This document shows positions 35,257 through 47,902 of a stretch of 64,000 nt of DNA, one piece after another. Position 1 is the stretch's first letter. Each line of letters starts with the position of its first letter. A program made the position numbers and the translations under genes. The notes under the pieces were generated by a model. It was not told where the DNA came from, did not search any database, and saw only the letters and a list, made by a program, of their open reading frames with translations. Origin of the DNA: Bidens hawaiensis (Eukaryota > Streptophyta > Magnoliopsida > Asterales > Asteraceae); assembly GCA_021521415.1 (NCBI GenBank), contig JAIQDT010003810.1, positions 62,001 through 126,000 of the forward strand, written 5' to 3'.

Positions 35257-37175
35257 GTAAGTTTACACTACTTATAAAATTCTTTTGACGGAAATGGGTA
35301 AATGTACACTACTAAGCAACCGAAAACATGGAGGGAAAAAGGAGGGGGGGGGGGGCTGGGGCACTATATAAGATTCGCTGAATGCATGCAATGATCTTAT
35401 CAATAGTATATAAACTGTTTAAAGATTCAACTACGCAATCATTGGTTTTTAAAAGTAAGTTTGATTTTCATTATAAGTTTGATGTTTAAAGAAGTCCAAT
35501 AGTATAAATAATTATTATCATTAATCTATAAAAAAATTTAATACTTATGCAAAGTAATTATCGTGGTGCCCAACATCGTGATTGATATTTGCCATTCAAA
35601 ATGTTTCTGTCCACCAACAACCATAGCAACAATATATTGAACGATCAACGTCAGTCAGACAGCCACTAATACTAACCGCAACCGCCGCCAGCCACAACCA
35701 GCTCAACAATCGCAACCCCCATGTGGCATGTCTTTTAGTTATCCGGGATGGTTGGTGAAAACCTCATCAAGGACGACGAGTCTATTAGATTGTGGAAATG
35801 AAACATATTGAGTTCATGTGGAATGCTTGACCTCAACTTCTCAAGTACCAACAACGTGTTTTGGGCGTCTTAAATGTCGATAATAATATGACTCCACACT
35901 AAGATCATGTGGGGGGATTCCAAGAGTGGTGATCTCTTCGTGAGTAAAATAGTTATTATAAGAAGTCAGATATAACAACTAAGTAAATTTTCATCATATA
36001 ATTGTGTGTTCCTATAGTTAAACACTTGGTGCATAATATATGTTTAACGTGATACTGTGATAGTATTCATACTAATATACTATATGCGCGTGTATAAACA
36101 GACTTCCTATATACCATGTTACAGATGAGTCGTTGTAACAAGCCTGTAATAGACCTAGTTGTAGGCATACATTAATGAGTTAGCTGGGAGACGTGGTTGT
36201 CTATCGTAATTGTACTCTTGTGCTAATAAGCCTACTAAATCAGTAACAAGTTAGAAGTCAATAATATAGTTAAGATTTGTTTCAAGCATTAATATGGAAA
36301 TTTTTATAAAATGGTCAATTATTGGTTTATCGTCAGCAATATTGCTTACATATTCTTCTAAAACCGTTTTTAAGATAATCGTACAAAATGGGTGGACAAT
36401 GGAAATATAAAAGCTCAATAATAGATAGATTGCTAAATTTTTAAGGCCTTCCAGCTTAAATTTTAATTCCCTAGTACGAGTTTTGAAAAGAAACGTTTAC
36501 AAGTATTGTACTAGTTTTTATATATGAATTCATTCATATGTGAATACATAACACAGATTATTCAACTTTTTAAAACAACAAATTTATTTTCACATAAAAT
36601 CACCTTAACCTTGCATTTACAAGGATTTTATTCCACCTGCTCCATTTCGAAAGGATGAACATCATAGCAATAAACCATTATGTCATCGGTGTGTATATTG
36701 TGTGTGTGTTTTTGTTATGTTTGAAACCGATATAAAACAACTTAAACCACAAATACCAAAACCAACATCTTGAACCGCAATTCCGACTAATGGGATCCGA
36801 TGAAGAATACTGAATATATTCCAAAAGAAAGAACAAACGTGATCAACAATCATTCTTATCCAATTCATAATATTTTGTCTCACCTACACATCAAAATATA
36901 TAAACAATTATGTCATGACAACTATGATTTCTTTAGAATAAAATTAAACTGTTTGCTAACATTTTTCTATAATCATTAACGTTTAAATACTAAAAAAACG
37001 ATTACAAGTTTTTAAGATTGAACATGTTACGTTATACATGTGTGAAAAAACACTCTTTACGCGTACCTAATAATATCTATCCTTAGTACATGCTTAAGAA
37101 GACCGTAGAAAAGTATTAGAAAGAAACATATATGTATTTTGTATGTATATATGCTGTGTTTTGAATAAAATTAAA
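35257..37175. other. Intergenic, no gene recognised
   Basis: AT-rich. A GC-richer patch at 35600-35900 contains 'gcaaccgccgccagccacaac' without a convincing frame. A G run lies at 35345-35355. Confidence 0.35.
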
Positions 37176-37179
37176 CTGT

Positions 37180-37412
37180 CCATGGCTTTGTAGCCTAGTG
37201 GCATCTTGGTGGTGGGATAAGGCTTAGGGACCATAAGGTCCTGGGTTCGAATCCCATAAAAAGGGGGTTTTCCCAACTTTTGTTGGCTTTCCTCCTGAAT
37301 TGGTGGTTAGGCATTATTGCCTAGTGGAGATGGATATGATCGCGTGGTTCTGCTGGTACTATACTCCAGTGGTCCGTGAGTGATCCTAAATTTGCCGTTC
37401 AAAAAAAAAAAT
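37180..37412 (+). mobile_element. tRNA-derived SINE
   Basis: Pol III promoter boxes are clear: A box 'tagcctagtggcatcttgg' and B box 'gggttcgaatcccat' about 40 bp apart, as in a tRNA. A tRNA-unrelated body follows ('ttggtggttaggcattattgcc') and a 3' A run (37400-37410). There is no cloverleaf pairing good enough for a tRNA gene. I could not define a TSD with confidence. Confidence 0.85.
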
Positions 37413-39744
37413 ATCATATAACACGAATCCATATTGTCTAGCAAGCAGGGACACATATGGTGTGTATAATACTTAACTTATGTTTATTTCTTATCTATGC
37501 ACACGACTGCCTTGTTTTGTTGAAGATTCAATATATATTCAAACTAAATAAGCATTATTCTTTTTTGTTTTAAGTAAAATATCATTCAAAATGGGTATGC
37601 AACAGGGGACCATATAGGTTCACCACTCGTGGAATCGTATAACAACCTTTAAAGGAAAGCGGCCGAAATTGGTCCACGTAGACGCATTTTTGTCTAATAT
37701 GACTAAGAAAAAAAAAAGACAACTTTGTTTTCCATGAGAAAAAAATTAATAATAATGAAAGTACCAAGAGCAAGGAAATAATATTGTAAAATCAAGTATA
37801 TGAAATCACTAGAGTTTAATAAGGAGACAAGTACTCATAAAATTTCCTCAAAATGGTCGTAAACACTCTTAGTTGACTATCGCTACATATTTGTATGGAT
37901 TGGTCATGATTTTTACACTATAACAATACTAATTTTTTTTTATTTTCACGACCCGTCCTTGATAAAGAGTGGTGTCATATCATAAAAAAAAACCATGTAC
38001 CAATAATTTCAGTTCAGCACCATTAATATTGGAAAATACCGCTATTGAAATATCAGAAACGAATACTGATACCAATGTCAATTATGTTTGATCGGTAATA
38101 ATTCGGTACGGTATCGATACCATACTAGCATTCGGTAAGATTGCCCATCCGAATTTTATAGTTAGATATAAACCTTGAATCATTTTAAAATAACTTTGAA
38201 GAAGCTTTCGTCCAGCTTCTTGAAAAGAATCTAAAATTCCACTAGCTATAATGCACCAGCTTCTTCGAGTCATACCCGGGATGTAGAGTTTGTATCATTT
38301 TTAGTTTTCTCATGTATTAAAGAACAAATTCTTTGTAACTGTTATTTGATTAATCTATGGGTATTGATGTTTAGTATTACTGTGTATTCAGACGGTTTAG
38401 ATTTACGTTGATCAGAACAATTAGTTTGTCGGTTGCTATAATAATTGTTCATAGGACTGTTTTGACTAGTTGAATTCAATGAAGCATGCAATTGCCTTTA
38501 GTTGAGTCACACCGGCAGGGATTGCTTGATAACTAGTGCCGTGTGTTAGCGATTGTTGGTGCCTAAAGTTTAGCTTGTTAGTCAGTCTGTGTTAATCGGT
38601 AATAGTTAATATGTAATGTTGCATGAGATTATTGTTTGTGTGCATTCTTGAACCCCGGGTGTGATCTGTCTTTGTTAATTACTTAAATTTGTGAAATTGT
38701 TTAATCAGTACTAAAACCAAATTATTTGTTTGTGTGATCAGCACTAAAACTCATTACGTCATAATATTATAAATTAGTTACACGATTTATATAGACAACA
38801 TACTCCTTGTGTTCGACACTCTACTTACCCTAGCTTGCTTAGATGATTAGGAACTAATATTAATTGTTTTTTACTAGATAGTGACAGTCTAGCATCATTA
38901 TTCTCTCCCTTATGAACGATAACTCTAATATTTTATTGTAAATACAAAAAAAGGTTATACGCACCTCGCACCATATAATTCCAATTTTCTCATGGATCAA
39001 GTGTGCGTTATGGTAAAACAATTTATTCATGTGCTATACTACTAATTTTTCGTAGATAAGAAATATTTGACTTTGACCACCATTCAAATATAAAATATCT
39101 TAGTTGGCATGAATGAAGCAAATATTAAAATTAAGAATGATAATACAAATACATTTTTAGACCAAATTATAAATCTCAATATTAAGCATAAGCATAGCTA
39201 GTAATACACTCAATGTCGGATTGAAGACCATCCCAGTGGGAGTTAGTCATCCACTCAAATTTAGTGAGCCTATGTAATAATTAAATTTTGTAGTGGTAAT
39301 TTGGATTAAAAAAATCAATTAAGACCCCTCTTTTTTTAATTGGCCTCATATTATGTATTTCTTCCAGCTCAATAATGTGATAAGCAGGCCTATTCTTTCT
39401 TTTTTTAAATGATCGATTAAAAAAGATGTTAACTGTTATACAAAGAAGAAATACAGACGATTCATGAATATCAAGTTCGTCTGGAGAATTAGTTTTACCC
39501 ATTGGAATCGCATGGTGAAAGACACTTTCCAGCATTTTAAATTAAACTGTAATTGGCCGTTTTCAAACAATGAAATCACATATAAAACGAGTATAATATG
39601 TTTTTTTTGGCTATATTTAATGTAGTTCACTTTATATTTTCATGTAGTTTATTGTTATTGATTTTTCCCCCACTGAGTTAAATGTCTGGATCCACCACTG
39701 ACTACACTAATACTAATATAACATTTTATTTATGCATATATGGA
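37413..39744. other. Intergenic, no gene recognised
   Basis: AT-rich. 'cggtacggtatcgataccat' at 38102-38121 is a self-complementary patch. No coding signal or element ends found. Confidence 0.35.
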
Positions 39745-39880
39745 TTATTCATGTAATAGACAGCATGCATGCATAATAGAAATATTCATACGATTATTCA
39801 ACCCTTGTATTTTATTCATGTAATAGACAGCATGCATGCATGTAATAGAAATATTCATACGATTATTCAACCCTTGTATT
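39745..39880. repeat. Tandem duplication, 67-bp unit
   Basis: The segment starting 'ttattcatgtaatagacagc' at 39745 is repeated at 39812. The copies are almost identical; the second has two extra bases in the 'gcatgcatgc' part. Recent local duplication. Confidence 0.9.
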
Positions 39881-40765
39881 TAATTAACATGATTAATCAT
39901 TAATGATTAATGAATGCATAGAGCATAGAAGACTAAATTCCAATCTAAAAACGTTTCTTTTATAAGGATTAATGTAATCCTACCTTCCTTGAAGTCCCCA
40001 ACAAATCATACCCTACAAATATCGATCTTGTCTTTGTCCGAATTTAAGGTAAAGTTAAGTATCTTTCTAATCATAAAAATTGTGTTTGGTACATACTCTA
40101 GACAAGCTACCGGTCAAAATTGTTCATGACATCGATTGAAACCCAATACTTATACATGCCAACATGCATGTGTTTCGTTCATTTTTAATTGCGTTGCATA
40201 TATTCCATATTAAAGTGCCCGATTTACTTAGTTTATATAAAATAACTATACAAAATTATTAACAAATGTTAAAAGTAAAGAAATTCACCCCTTATAAGTA
40301 CTAGGGACGTTAATCGGTTCGCACTACTAGAAAATGAGGCTATTGTAACTTTTTATATGCAACTCTTTTCAGTTGTGTTGCATTTGACTGTAATGCAGCT
40401 TCTTTTAACATATAAGTTGCATTAGAATATCTAATGCAACTTTTTTCATAAAAAAGTTGCAAGTTATACTAAAATTGTAACCTTTTTATACAAAGGTTGC
40501 AAATTTTATTAAAATTTGCAACTTTTGTTATAAAGGTTGCATTTTTTTAAATTAAAAAGAAAACTTTTTTTCTATATTTAAAATTGCATTATATTCACTA
40601 AATACTAGTTAATAACTAAGTAGTAAGTATAAGTTTTATAATAATTAAGTGATTTTACTTTTAAAATATTGTGTGTAAAATTTTTATAAAACTGTATCTA
40701 AAAGTTGTATAAATCAACTTTTATCATATTTATTTTTATCTAAATATTTGTTATTTTATAAATAT

Positions 40766-41048
40766 ATTTTTTAACGAGCAACTAAGTAACGTCGGGTACT
40801 TCGTACGCGACCCTCATTGGCTTAAGGTAGCCTGAGCCGGTCACGAGTCTGGACGAATGGAGCCCCTAGCGGTCCACCTATTGAGGGATTCCCCGGATAA
40901 AACCCGACCCGCCCGTCCGTCAAACGACACGGCAACGAGGAGCCGGTAAAACCGAGAGATCACTCATATCTCCCATATAACTTGGTGATAGTGAGGTTTG
41001 AACCACTACCTCTCTTACCAATAAAGTGAGTACTCTACCACCACATTC
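40766..41048 (-). mobile_element. tRNA-derived SINE inside the CACTA element
   Basis: On the minus strand it starts near 'gtggtggtagagtactcac' (A box TGGTAGAGTAC) and has the B box 'gtggttcaaacctcac' about 45 bp later. A GC-rich body follows, ending in an A run (T run at 40766-40772 on the plus strand). It is markedly GC-richer than its surroundings. Non-coding. Confidence 0.78.
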
Positions 41049-42196
41049 AATTTTTATTTATAAATATATTTTAACTTCTAAAAGAATAATTAATAGTAAG
41101 TTTAATTCCATCCCAAAAGGTTTTTATCCTGTAAAATTGTTTTCCCCGCCTTGAAGAGAGTACAATCCCTAATTTCCTTTCCCGCCTGAAAGTTGAAACC
41201 GTAGGCATTAGCAACCGTCGAATAACTCTTACAATCTATATGCATTTTCGCAAATCACATTCAAATTCTGATTGCAAGTCACATTCAGATTATCTTCAAG
41301 ACACCTTATAGTCACAATACAAAAGTCAGTTGACTTCTGGTAAGTTATTTCTCGTAACTTTCATATTTTTTATGTTGAATTTTGTGATGATCTTGAAAAC
41401 ACTGACCATCAAGCCAAACTGTCTACTTATTTTAGGACTTGGGTTTCTATTTACGAGTGATTTAATTCCATTTTCTGAAAGATTAATCATTCTTTAATTT
41501 CGATACATGCTCTTGTGGCGGGTTCAAGGGATTTCCTTACATATTTCATCAGGAAACAATTTATGGTGGTGCTAAGGTATGGTAGTATTAAACCTCTTTC
41601 ACAAATATTTTTAGGCTTTGTATTTGATTTATGTTTTTTTTGTTATTCTATTAGGATCAGTTATGTGTATATTGGTTGTTGTACGCATATTTATAGATTT
41701 GCAATCCGTATATGTTTTAGGCTGTTATATTATGCTTACACATGCATACTTACTACTTACTAGATTTGAAGATACACACTAAATGCTCGATGAAATGCTT
41801 TAACCAAACTAAAATTTTATTTATAATATCTAAAATGGTTAGCTTCCTTTGGGAATACTTATTCGTATTTTGCTAGAATTTTGGCTGTTGTTTTATTTGA
41901 TGATATATCTTGTAATTATGGAAGTGGTTATTGCAATATGGATGGTACTGTCAAATATTTGCTACTTCAACATTGTTATTTGTTGGTGATTACGGAGATG
42001 AAAAATATACGGATCTAACCAGAGAAAACTAACAACTTGATTTGAACACTGATAAATTTAGAAAATGTATGATGCTATTGGACAATCCTCTATTAACATG
42101 TGCTATAAAGAATCTAAATACACATAACAAATACGATGGTTGTAATCTACATATGAAATCAGTTAAACTTAATGCAATGAAGTATATATATAAATA

Positions 42197-42703
42197 GGGT
42201 GTGAACAAGCCTAGCTGAACCCAAGCTCGACTAGGCTTAAGCTTGGCTTGTTTTGACTTATGAGAGCTCCAGCTTGGGTTTTTGAGCTCTTTTTCTAAAA
42301 CTCGAGGTAGGCTTGTAAGTTATTTTTTCAAGCTTGTGCTTGGCTTATTTATTATTTATTAATTATATTATATAGTCTTGACTATTTTAATATATTTTGA
42401 GAAAAATCTTAAACGAGCCTAAGCTTTGCTCAAGCTCGTGTAGTATCTTAAACAAACTGAAGCTTGGCTCGAGCTTGAGTGTGCACTATGAATATAATAC
42501 ATAGAAGTCCAAAAGGAAAAAAAAAAACCATAAAAATCCACAAGCCTCGTTAAGGCTCGACGAGCCTAAATGAGCTTATCAATCAAAGCTCGAGCTCGGG
42601 ATTGATAACTAAATCAGCTTTGTTTGAGGCTTGGCGGGCTTGGCTTGTTTCGAGCTTTTTATTGAACTGAGCTTCAGTAGCTCGACTCATATTCACCCCT
42701 ATA
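42197..42703. repeat. GGGTGTGAAC...ATTCACCCC element inside the CACTA element
   Basis: The left end 'agggtgtgaacaagcc' and right end 'catattcacccctata' are imperfect inverted repeats. The interior repeats 'aagcttggct' and 'gctcgag' in both directions, so much of it can fold back. No TSD could be fixed. Confidence 0.5.
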
Positions 42704-44347
42704 TACCAAGTATATATAGTACCCACCTAAATGACAATCACAGCACTAATTACAACAAAAAATTTGGTTTGGTTTGTGCAGCAGAGAATACCTACTCATG
42801 AAATCACAGGCAAACAGGCAGATTGCTATCTGTAGTAAGGTTCATGTGTTCATTCCAGTTAGAGTTCGTTATCATCACGCATGTTGTTTGTAACTTTATC
42901 CCTTGTGCTCATAGAAAGTGTATGTTAATAAATATCAAGTTCATAATTGTTGGTTTTTGTATACTTATTGTTAGGTTGTTTTTCAGAAATGGCGTTAACA
43001 ATGTGATCCAATTGAAGTTGTGTTCAATCAGATTTGACCAAGATTCGGTTTGTGTGTTCTTATCATTGGTGTGATTATCTAAATTTCATCACCATTTGGT
43101 TTCTGTCTTGACCTGTAAGTCACCCCTAGCAAAGTGTTTGTTTTAAATAGTAGATATATTTTATATTATTTATGCAATAAGCTGAAGCCTACATCAACTT
43201 AAACTTATACCATAAAATTCATATGTAATTGGTTAATGCTTATATGCTCTAATTTTTTTTGTTATTTACTTTGGTTTGTAGATAGTTTAGTTATATATTG
43301 AGGAAAAAACCTACAGTTGTTTATGACATATTGGTGTTTAAAAAGATAGAATTCAATGGTTAGTTTATGAATTTAATATAAAAACTAGGATAAGGAAATT
43401 GTGTCCAGTATTGATGGTTAACACCTAGTTCGTCATGTTTTTCTTTCTCTTTATTTTTTATTTATTTTTTAGTTTTATAATTAAAAACTCAAATGGTCAT
43501 ACTTAACTCATGAAATGGATAAACCTGCAAAACACATGCATAACATGAAAGGATACTCATAATTGAGTTGGTTTTTGGACTTGTAACGGGTTGGTTCAGT
43601 TTGGTCGTTGACCCGTGAAAAGGCCTAGCTGCTAGTGGTTCTCTTCAATCTGATCTTGTTGATGATATATCTATTTGGAGTAGTTTGTGTGGTCTAATAC
43701 TATTGTTACGTGTTGTAGTTTGGATCTTAATATGTTAGTCAATTCTGATGCTGCTTGTGAGGTTATATTGGCTTTTAACAAACTCAATACATAATGGTAT
43801 TGCCTGCTGTTATATAGTGCTTGATACAGTTGTTTGCATGGTTTTTGACATCGATTTTGTTATGGTATATATTTAGCTTTTGAAGTGTGGCAATGATGTT
43901 AATTTTGTGGATGCTCAGGACAACTGCTAGCTGGAGTTGGTTTGGACTTTGGAGAAGGCGTAGAAGCATTTATCGTTGGGTTAGCTCGAACTCTAAAAGT
44001 ATAAAGAATGTTGCTGAGTATGTGATTGCTATGGGCCGATGCTGCTCTTCCTTTGATTATGAGTTGGATCGATAGTATTTAGAGGAGTACCAGATTTTGC
44101 ATTCTCATAGTATTAGCCCTATATGGTATTAGGTATTTTAGACGCGGGCGTGTTTTTCAGTGATTTTATCTTTTAAGCAGTAGGAAAACTGAATTTTTAT
44201 TTTGGTCTTATCCAGTTTCTTTAGGGTATGTCCTTGAGAGAGCTACTGTCTTGTTTGTACTTTTATTTTTATTAGGCCTAATGCAACCTTTTCAAGGCCT
44301 ATTGCAACATTTTAACGGGGTTGTAATAGATTCATTTTCTTGTAGTG

Positions 44348-47040
44348 TCGGTTATTGATTTATTCTATTTGCTCGGTTACGAGATTTTTTTACCTCTAAT
44401 AAAAATTCGAACATAACCAAATTCAGGAAAGGGATAATCGAAACCATTATCGAAATTCGGTTCGGTTTCTATTAACCGAACAAATCGATTCAAACCGTAT
44501 TAATCAAATTTATCCAAAACAACAATTTTTTCTGGTTGCACTCCGGATTCGGACAACCGTTTGGGTTCCGTACTACATCAAAATATTCAAACAAACCAAA
44601 CATTTCATTCTAAAACCAAAAGTAAAAGACCATAATAAAACATTCAAAGCGACGAACCGCTAAATAGTCTTAAACATATAAACATCAAACCTTAAATAGG
44701 CTCAATATTTTTTAAGCCCGTGTCTTCTACGTAAGCCTGTGGTTCAATAGTCTATATTCATATCCATATTTTGATTTATATTTTGGATGTTTTAGTATGA
44801 TTATAGTAGTTATAACGTCTATAAACTGTTGGGCATGGTATGAAAACGGATTCAACATTACTTTTTTTCTAAAGCTATTCAACCTTACTTTTTTTTACTA
44901 CTACACATATACACGCCTTGGAGTTTATAAATTACCTTTTAATTAATATAAACAACTCGTGAAACATGTCTTATGATATATTAAGTGATCCAACTTTAAA
45001 GTTTATTTATAAAATAATAAATATATTCACACGTTTTATGTGAATCCATAGTTAATTTTTAAACTTAAAACTATCGTTATAATACTAGCAAATGTGTAAG
45101 AAAGTAATCGAAAATTTTTAAAATGTATTCTTTTAGGTAATAATATGTAAGGGGTTTATAAATATCGTACCATGTACTTGTAGTAGATGATGGCATAGTT
45201 AGAATCTTAAAAAGGAATGTGAGGTAGGCACAATCACATGCAGATGGATGATTATTCATCGGCTATGATACCGGTGCATGCTCCAATCATGGGCCCTATG
45301 CCCCAGCCACTTCCCACGTTTATGTGCTCGACTCGTACCCCTACTTCACATCATCCTCAATTTTTTTCTTTTTGGTCTTTAACATAGTATAAAAGAGTCC
45401 AGCCCAAACTCAGTTAGGTTTAAACTCGATTGTTTAACTTAAGAGACTAGTAAATCCCGATAAAACACGACTTTGACTTTTTTAAATTGATAAATTCTAA
45501 TATTGGCTGGTTTCAAGCCTTATAATTTTAACTCAAGTTCGGATTATGACAGGTTTATCAGTTTCAACTCTATTCATTTTGTCTAGAGCTTTAACTAACT
45601 AGAACTCGACATGATCTATGCTCACGGTTCATCAAAGTCTGTCTGTTTATTTTGAACTCATGTTATAGATGTGAGGCTCGACATGTCTCAAGTTTTTACT
45701 AGACTAATCTCAAGTTGGTCACTAATTAAGGGCTCATCCCGTTTACACCTTTAATCGTCCATACAAATACAAGGTGTCGCTTACAAACTAGCCAGCGTCA
45801 CCCACAACCATTGTTTATTGTTACCACGTACTAGTTGTCTTCATCACCACCTCCTCTCTTATAAGCAATTGCCCACCACTTCTCCCCACTCTCAACACTG
45901 TCGTCGCCACTGTAGTACCACAACTGTTGTTGCAAGCTTTGTTGCCACTGGCGTACCAATTACCATCACCTTCGTCGCCACCAAGACCATTGATTAATTT
46001 ATTAATTCAATAAAAATCTATACATTAGTAAACATCCGTTAGTCACATGTGGTCTTTTAATATTCTTTTATTTTCGCGTATAAATCAGTATATTGTTACA
46101 TATAATTAAACTTAAACATATAATAAGTTGACAATGATTTATTGAACATATTAAGTAGATTATTGCAAGAGCCGCATAAGCATTGTACGTAGTGCTAATC
46201 AGATGTAGCAACATAGACGGGTATACGGGTATACTCCTTGGCTATCATAATAAACAATAATTGCATATGTTTATATTATTTTTATAGTTATTCACTTAAG
46301 AATAAATTCTGTATGTATATCTTTATCTTTAATTCTTTATATATAACAAAGCAATAAATAGATGGTATACTTCGTAAATGAAAATGTACGGATAAATTTC
46401 AAGATAGCGACTAAAATCTTGGAAACTTCATTGGAGCTTCACATGCAAGTGGTACCATCTATCGTGGGTATCGAATGGAACATGTTTAAAGAGTAGTCTA
46501 TTTATTTATTCATTTCAGAACATATGATTTGTTGTACATGTTTTTTGTGATCCAAAGGGCACACATGATTTTTGAACTTATGTTTGCCCAATTTCATTTT
46601 TTTTTTTGCATGCTAATCATGTCACACTTTTTTTGATAATAACTTCATAAAGCTTGAGATTAACATTTTGCACTTTTAACATTTCAACCCTCCTACAATG
46701 CAAACTTCAATTATAACACCTTCTTCAATAACAAGATTTTTATTTTCGAAAGTTAATCGCAATTGGTTGTAGGGTTTTTCATGAACCGATATCAAGCTGA
46801 TTAAACTACATGTTTTTACAAGAAATTAAACAGGTTTTTTTGAGCGAGTCTTAAGTAATGAAATATAAACAGTATAACACTAATGATAATAAAACCATTT
46901 CTATTAGAAATAATGAAATATCCTATAATAGGATATCAAAAATAATTAGAAAAACCACAAAAAATCACACTAATAATATAACAATCATTGAGAATATAAA
47001 AAATTATCTAAATTCCAATCATTAAGTTGACTTAGGTTAT
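44348..47040. other. Split GGTTCGG element, then intergenic DNA
   Basis: Sequence 44348-44530 ('attcggttcggtttctatt', 'aaccgaacaaatcgattc') continues the 'gacgttaatcggttcg' that precedes the CACTA insertion, so the CACTA landed in an older short element. Beyond that no gene is recognised; 45770-45990 is a CAC/ACC-rich patch. Confidence 0.4.
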
Positions 47041-47047
47041 TTTATTT

Positions 47048-47776
47048 TCAAGAAATTGCCACCCAAGAAGAACCCCAATTTGCAAACACTTTGTTGCCAT
47101 TTCCACCCTCATGGCACCTTGTAAACCTACTCAAACTACCATCTCCACCTATTAACCACCGGTTTCCGTCCATGTCCCTCGGCCAACCACCGCTTTCCTC
47201 CTCCTCCTTCTCATCCTCGTCAGATTCCACATCATCACCTTCACTTTCATAAACTTCCGCTTCACCCCCTTCACTTTCATAATCTTCCACTTCACCCCCT
47301 CCACTTTCATAACTTACACAACACTCCCTCAACAAAGAAAGCTTAAGCCTTCCATTTGTACGCTCCGCTTGAAAATTTGTACCGCAATTTAAAACACTCT
47401 CAGCTTTTATAACCAACCTTCCGCCCTCACGGTGGTGCCTCACCTTCACCGCCCCATCGGAGTAGCTGATGGAGGTCAACGGCGGTGGGAAGTCACCCCG
47501 GCGAATTTTCCGGTCAAAATTCCGGCACGTTGACCGTTGACTTTCTCTCATTTTTTTTCTTTCCAACATTGAAATTGCACAAAACTCATCACCACTTTCA
47601 CTCACTTCACTCCCAGTCTCACTACCTAAACTCTCCGTACACATTTCTAAGCTCTTGGTACTCAATGCTGATGCAGAGCGTTTGACCATCGGATGAACGT
47701 AAAGGCCGTCGTTTTGATCAAGATTCTTGATATCCGGTGAAGGGTTATCAAGAACTTTGAGAAAACTCAACGCCAT
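47048..47776 (-). CDS. FAF: FANTASTIC FOUR (FAF) family protein
   Basis: A single-exon frame of 242 residues. Residues about 93-126 read RRGDFPPPLTSISYSDGAVK then VRHHREGGRLVIKAESV, which matches the plant-specific FAF domain (FPPPLTSI, a basic middle, then GRLVIKA). Residues about 155-196 are strongly acidic and contain an imperfect 11-residue repeat beginning YES(G/E)GGE, repeated three times. The N-terminal third is Ser-rich. In Arabidopsis, FAF proteins regulate shoot meristem size and act against WUSCHEL; I infer the same general class here, not the same function. A TATA box lies about 120 bp upstream. The start is the first ATG of the frame and fits the family. No defects seen. Confidence 0.9.
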   Translation of the reverse strand: MALSFLKVLDNPSPDIKNLDQNDGLYVHPMVKRSASALSTKSLEMCTESLGSETGSEVSESGDEFCAISMLERKKMRESQRSTCRNFDRKIRRGDFPPPLTSISYSDGAVKVRHHREGGRLVIKAESVLNCGTNFQAERTNGRLKLSLLRECCVSYESGGGEVEDYESEGGEAEVYESEGDDVESDEDEKEEEESGGWPRDMDGNRWLIGGDGSLSRFTRCHEGGNGNKVFANWGSSWVAIS

Positions 47777-47894
47777 ATTGAAAAGGCGGGAAATTTAATA
47801 ATTTTTTTATGAAAAAAATGAAATTTAATAAGAAGATATTGTGAGTAATGGTTTATGGTTATGGCATGAAAGAGAGGTGAGTGGATGAAGGGTG

Positions 47895-47902
47895 TATTTA
47901 TA
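47895..47902 (-). promoter_or_regulatory. TATA box of the FAF gene
   Basis: Minus-strand TATAAATA, in the context CCTATAAATACACCC, lies 119 bp upstream of the FAF ATG. Confidence 0.7.

Larger units (their letters stand above)
40322..44347. mobile_element. CACTA (En/Spm-type) transposon, non-autonomous, about 4 kb
   Basis: The left end CACTACTAGAAAATGA and right end (inverse CACTACAAGAAAATGA) are classic CACTA TIRs, flanked by the 3-bp duplication TCG (40319-40321 and 44348-44350). Subterminal regions carry repeated TTGCAAC/GTTGCAA words on both sides (for example 40393-40535 and 44281-44330), the expected transposase-binding arrays. No transposase reading frame is visible. The body contains a SINE (40766-41048) and a GGGTGTGAAC element (42197-42703), and exon-like pieces around 41200-41340 and 43917-44075 that I cannot name. 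Confidence 0.9.

Noticed and set aside
37180..37412. tRNA gene at 37.2 kb
   Set aside because: The boxes are tRNA-like but the acceptor and anticodon stems do not pair and an A tail follows a unique body, so it is a SINE.
47485..47685. Plus-strand open frame inside the FAF gene
   Set aside because: Antisense shadow without recognisable features.
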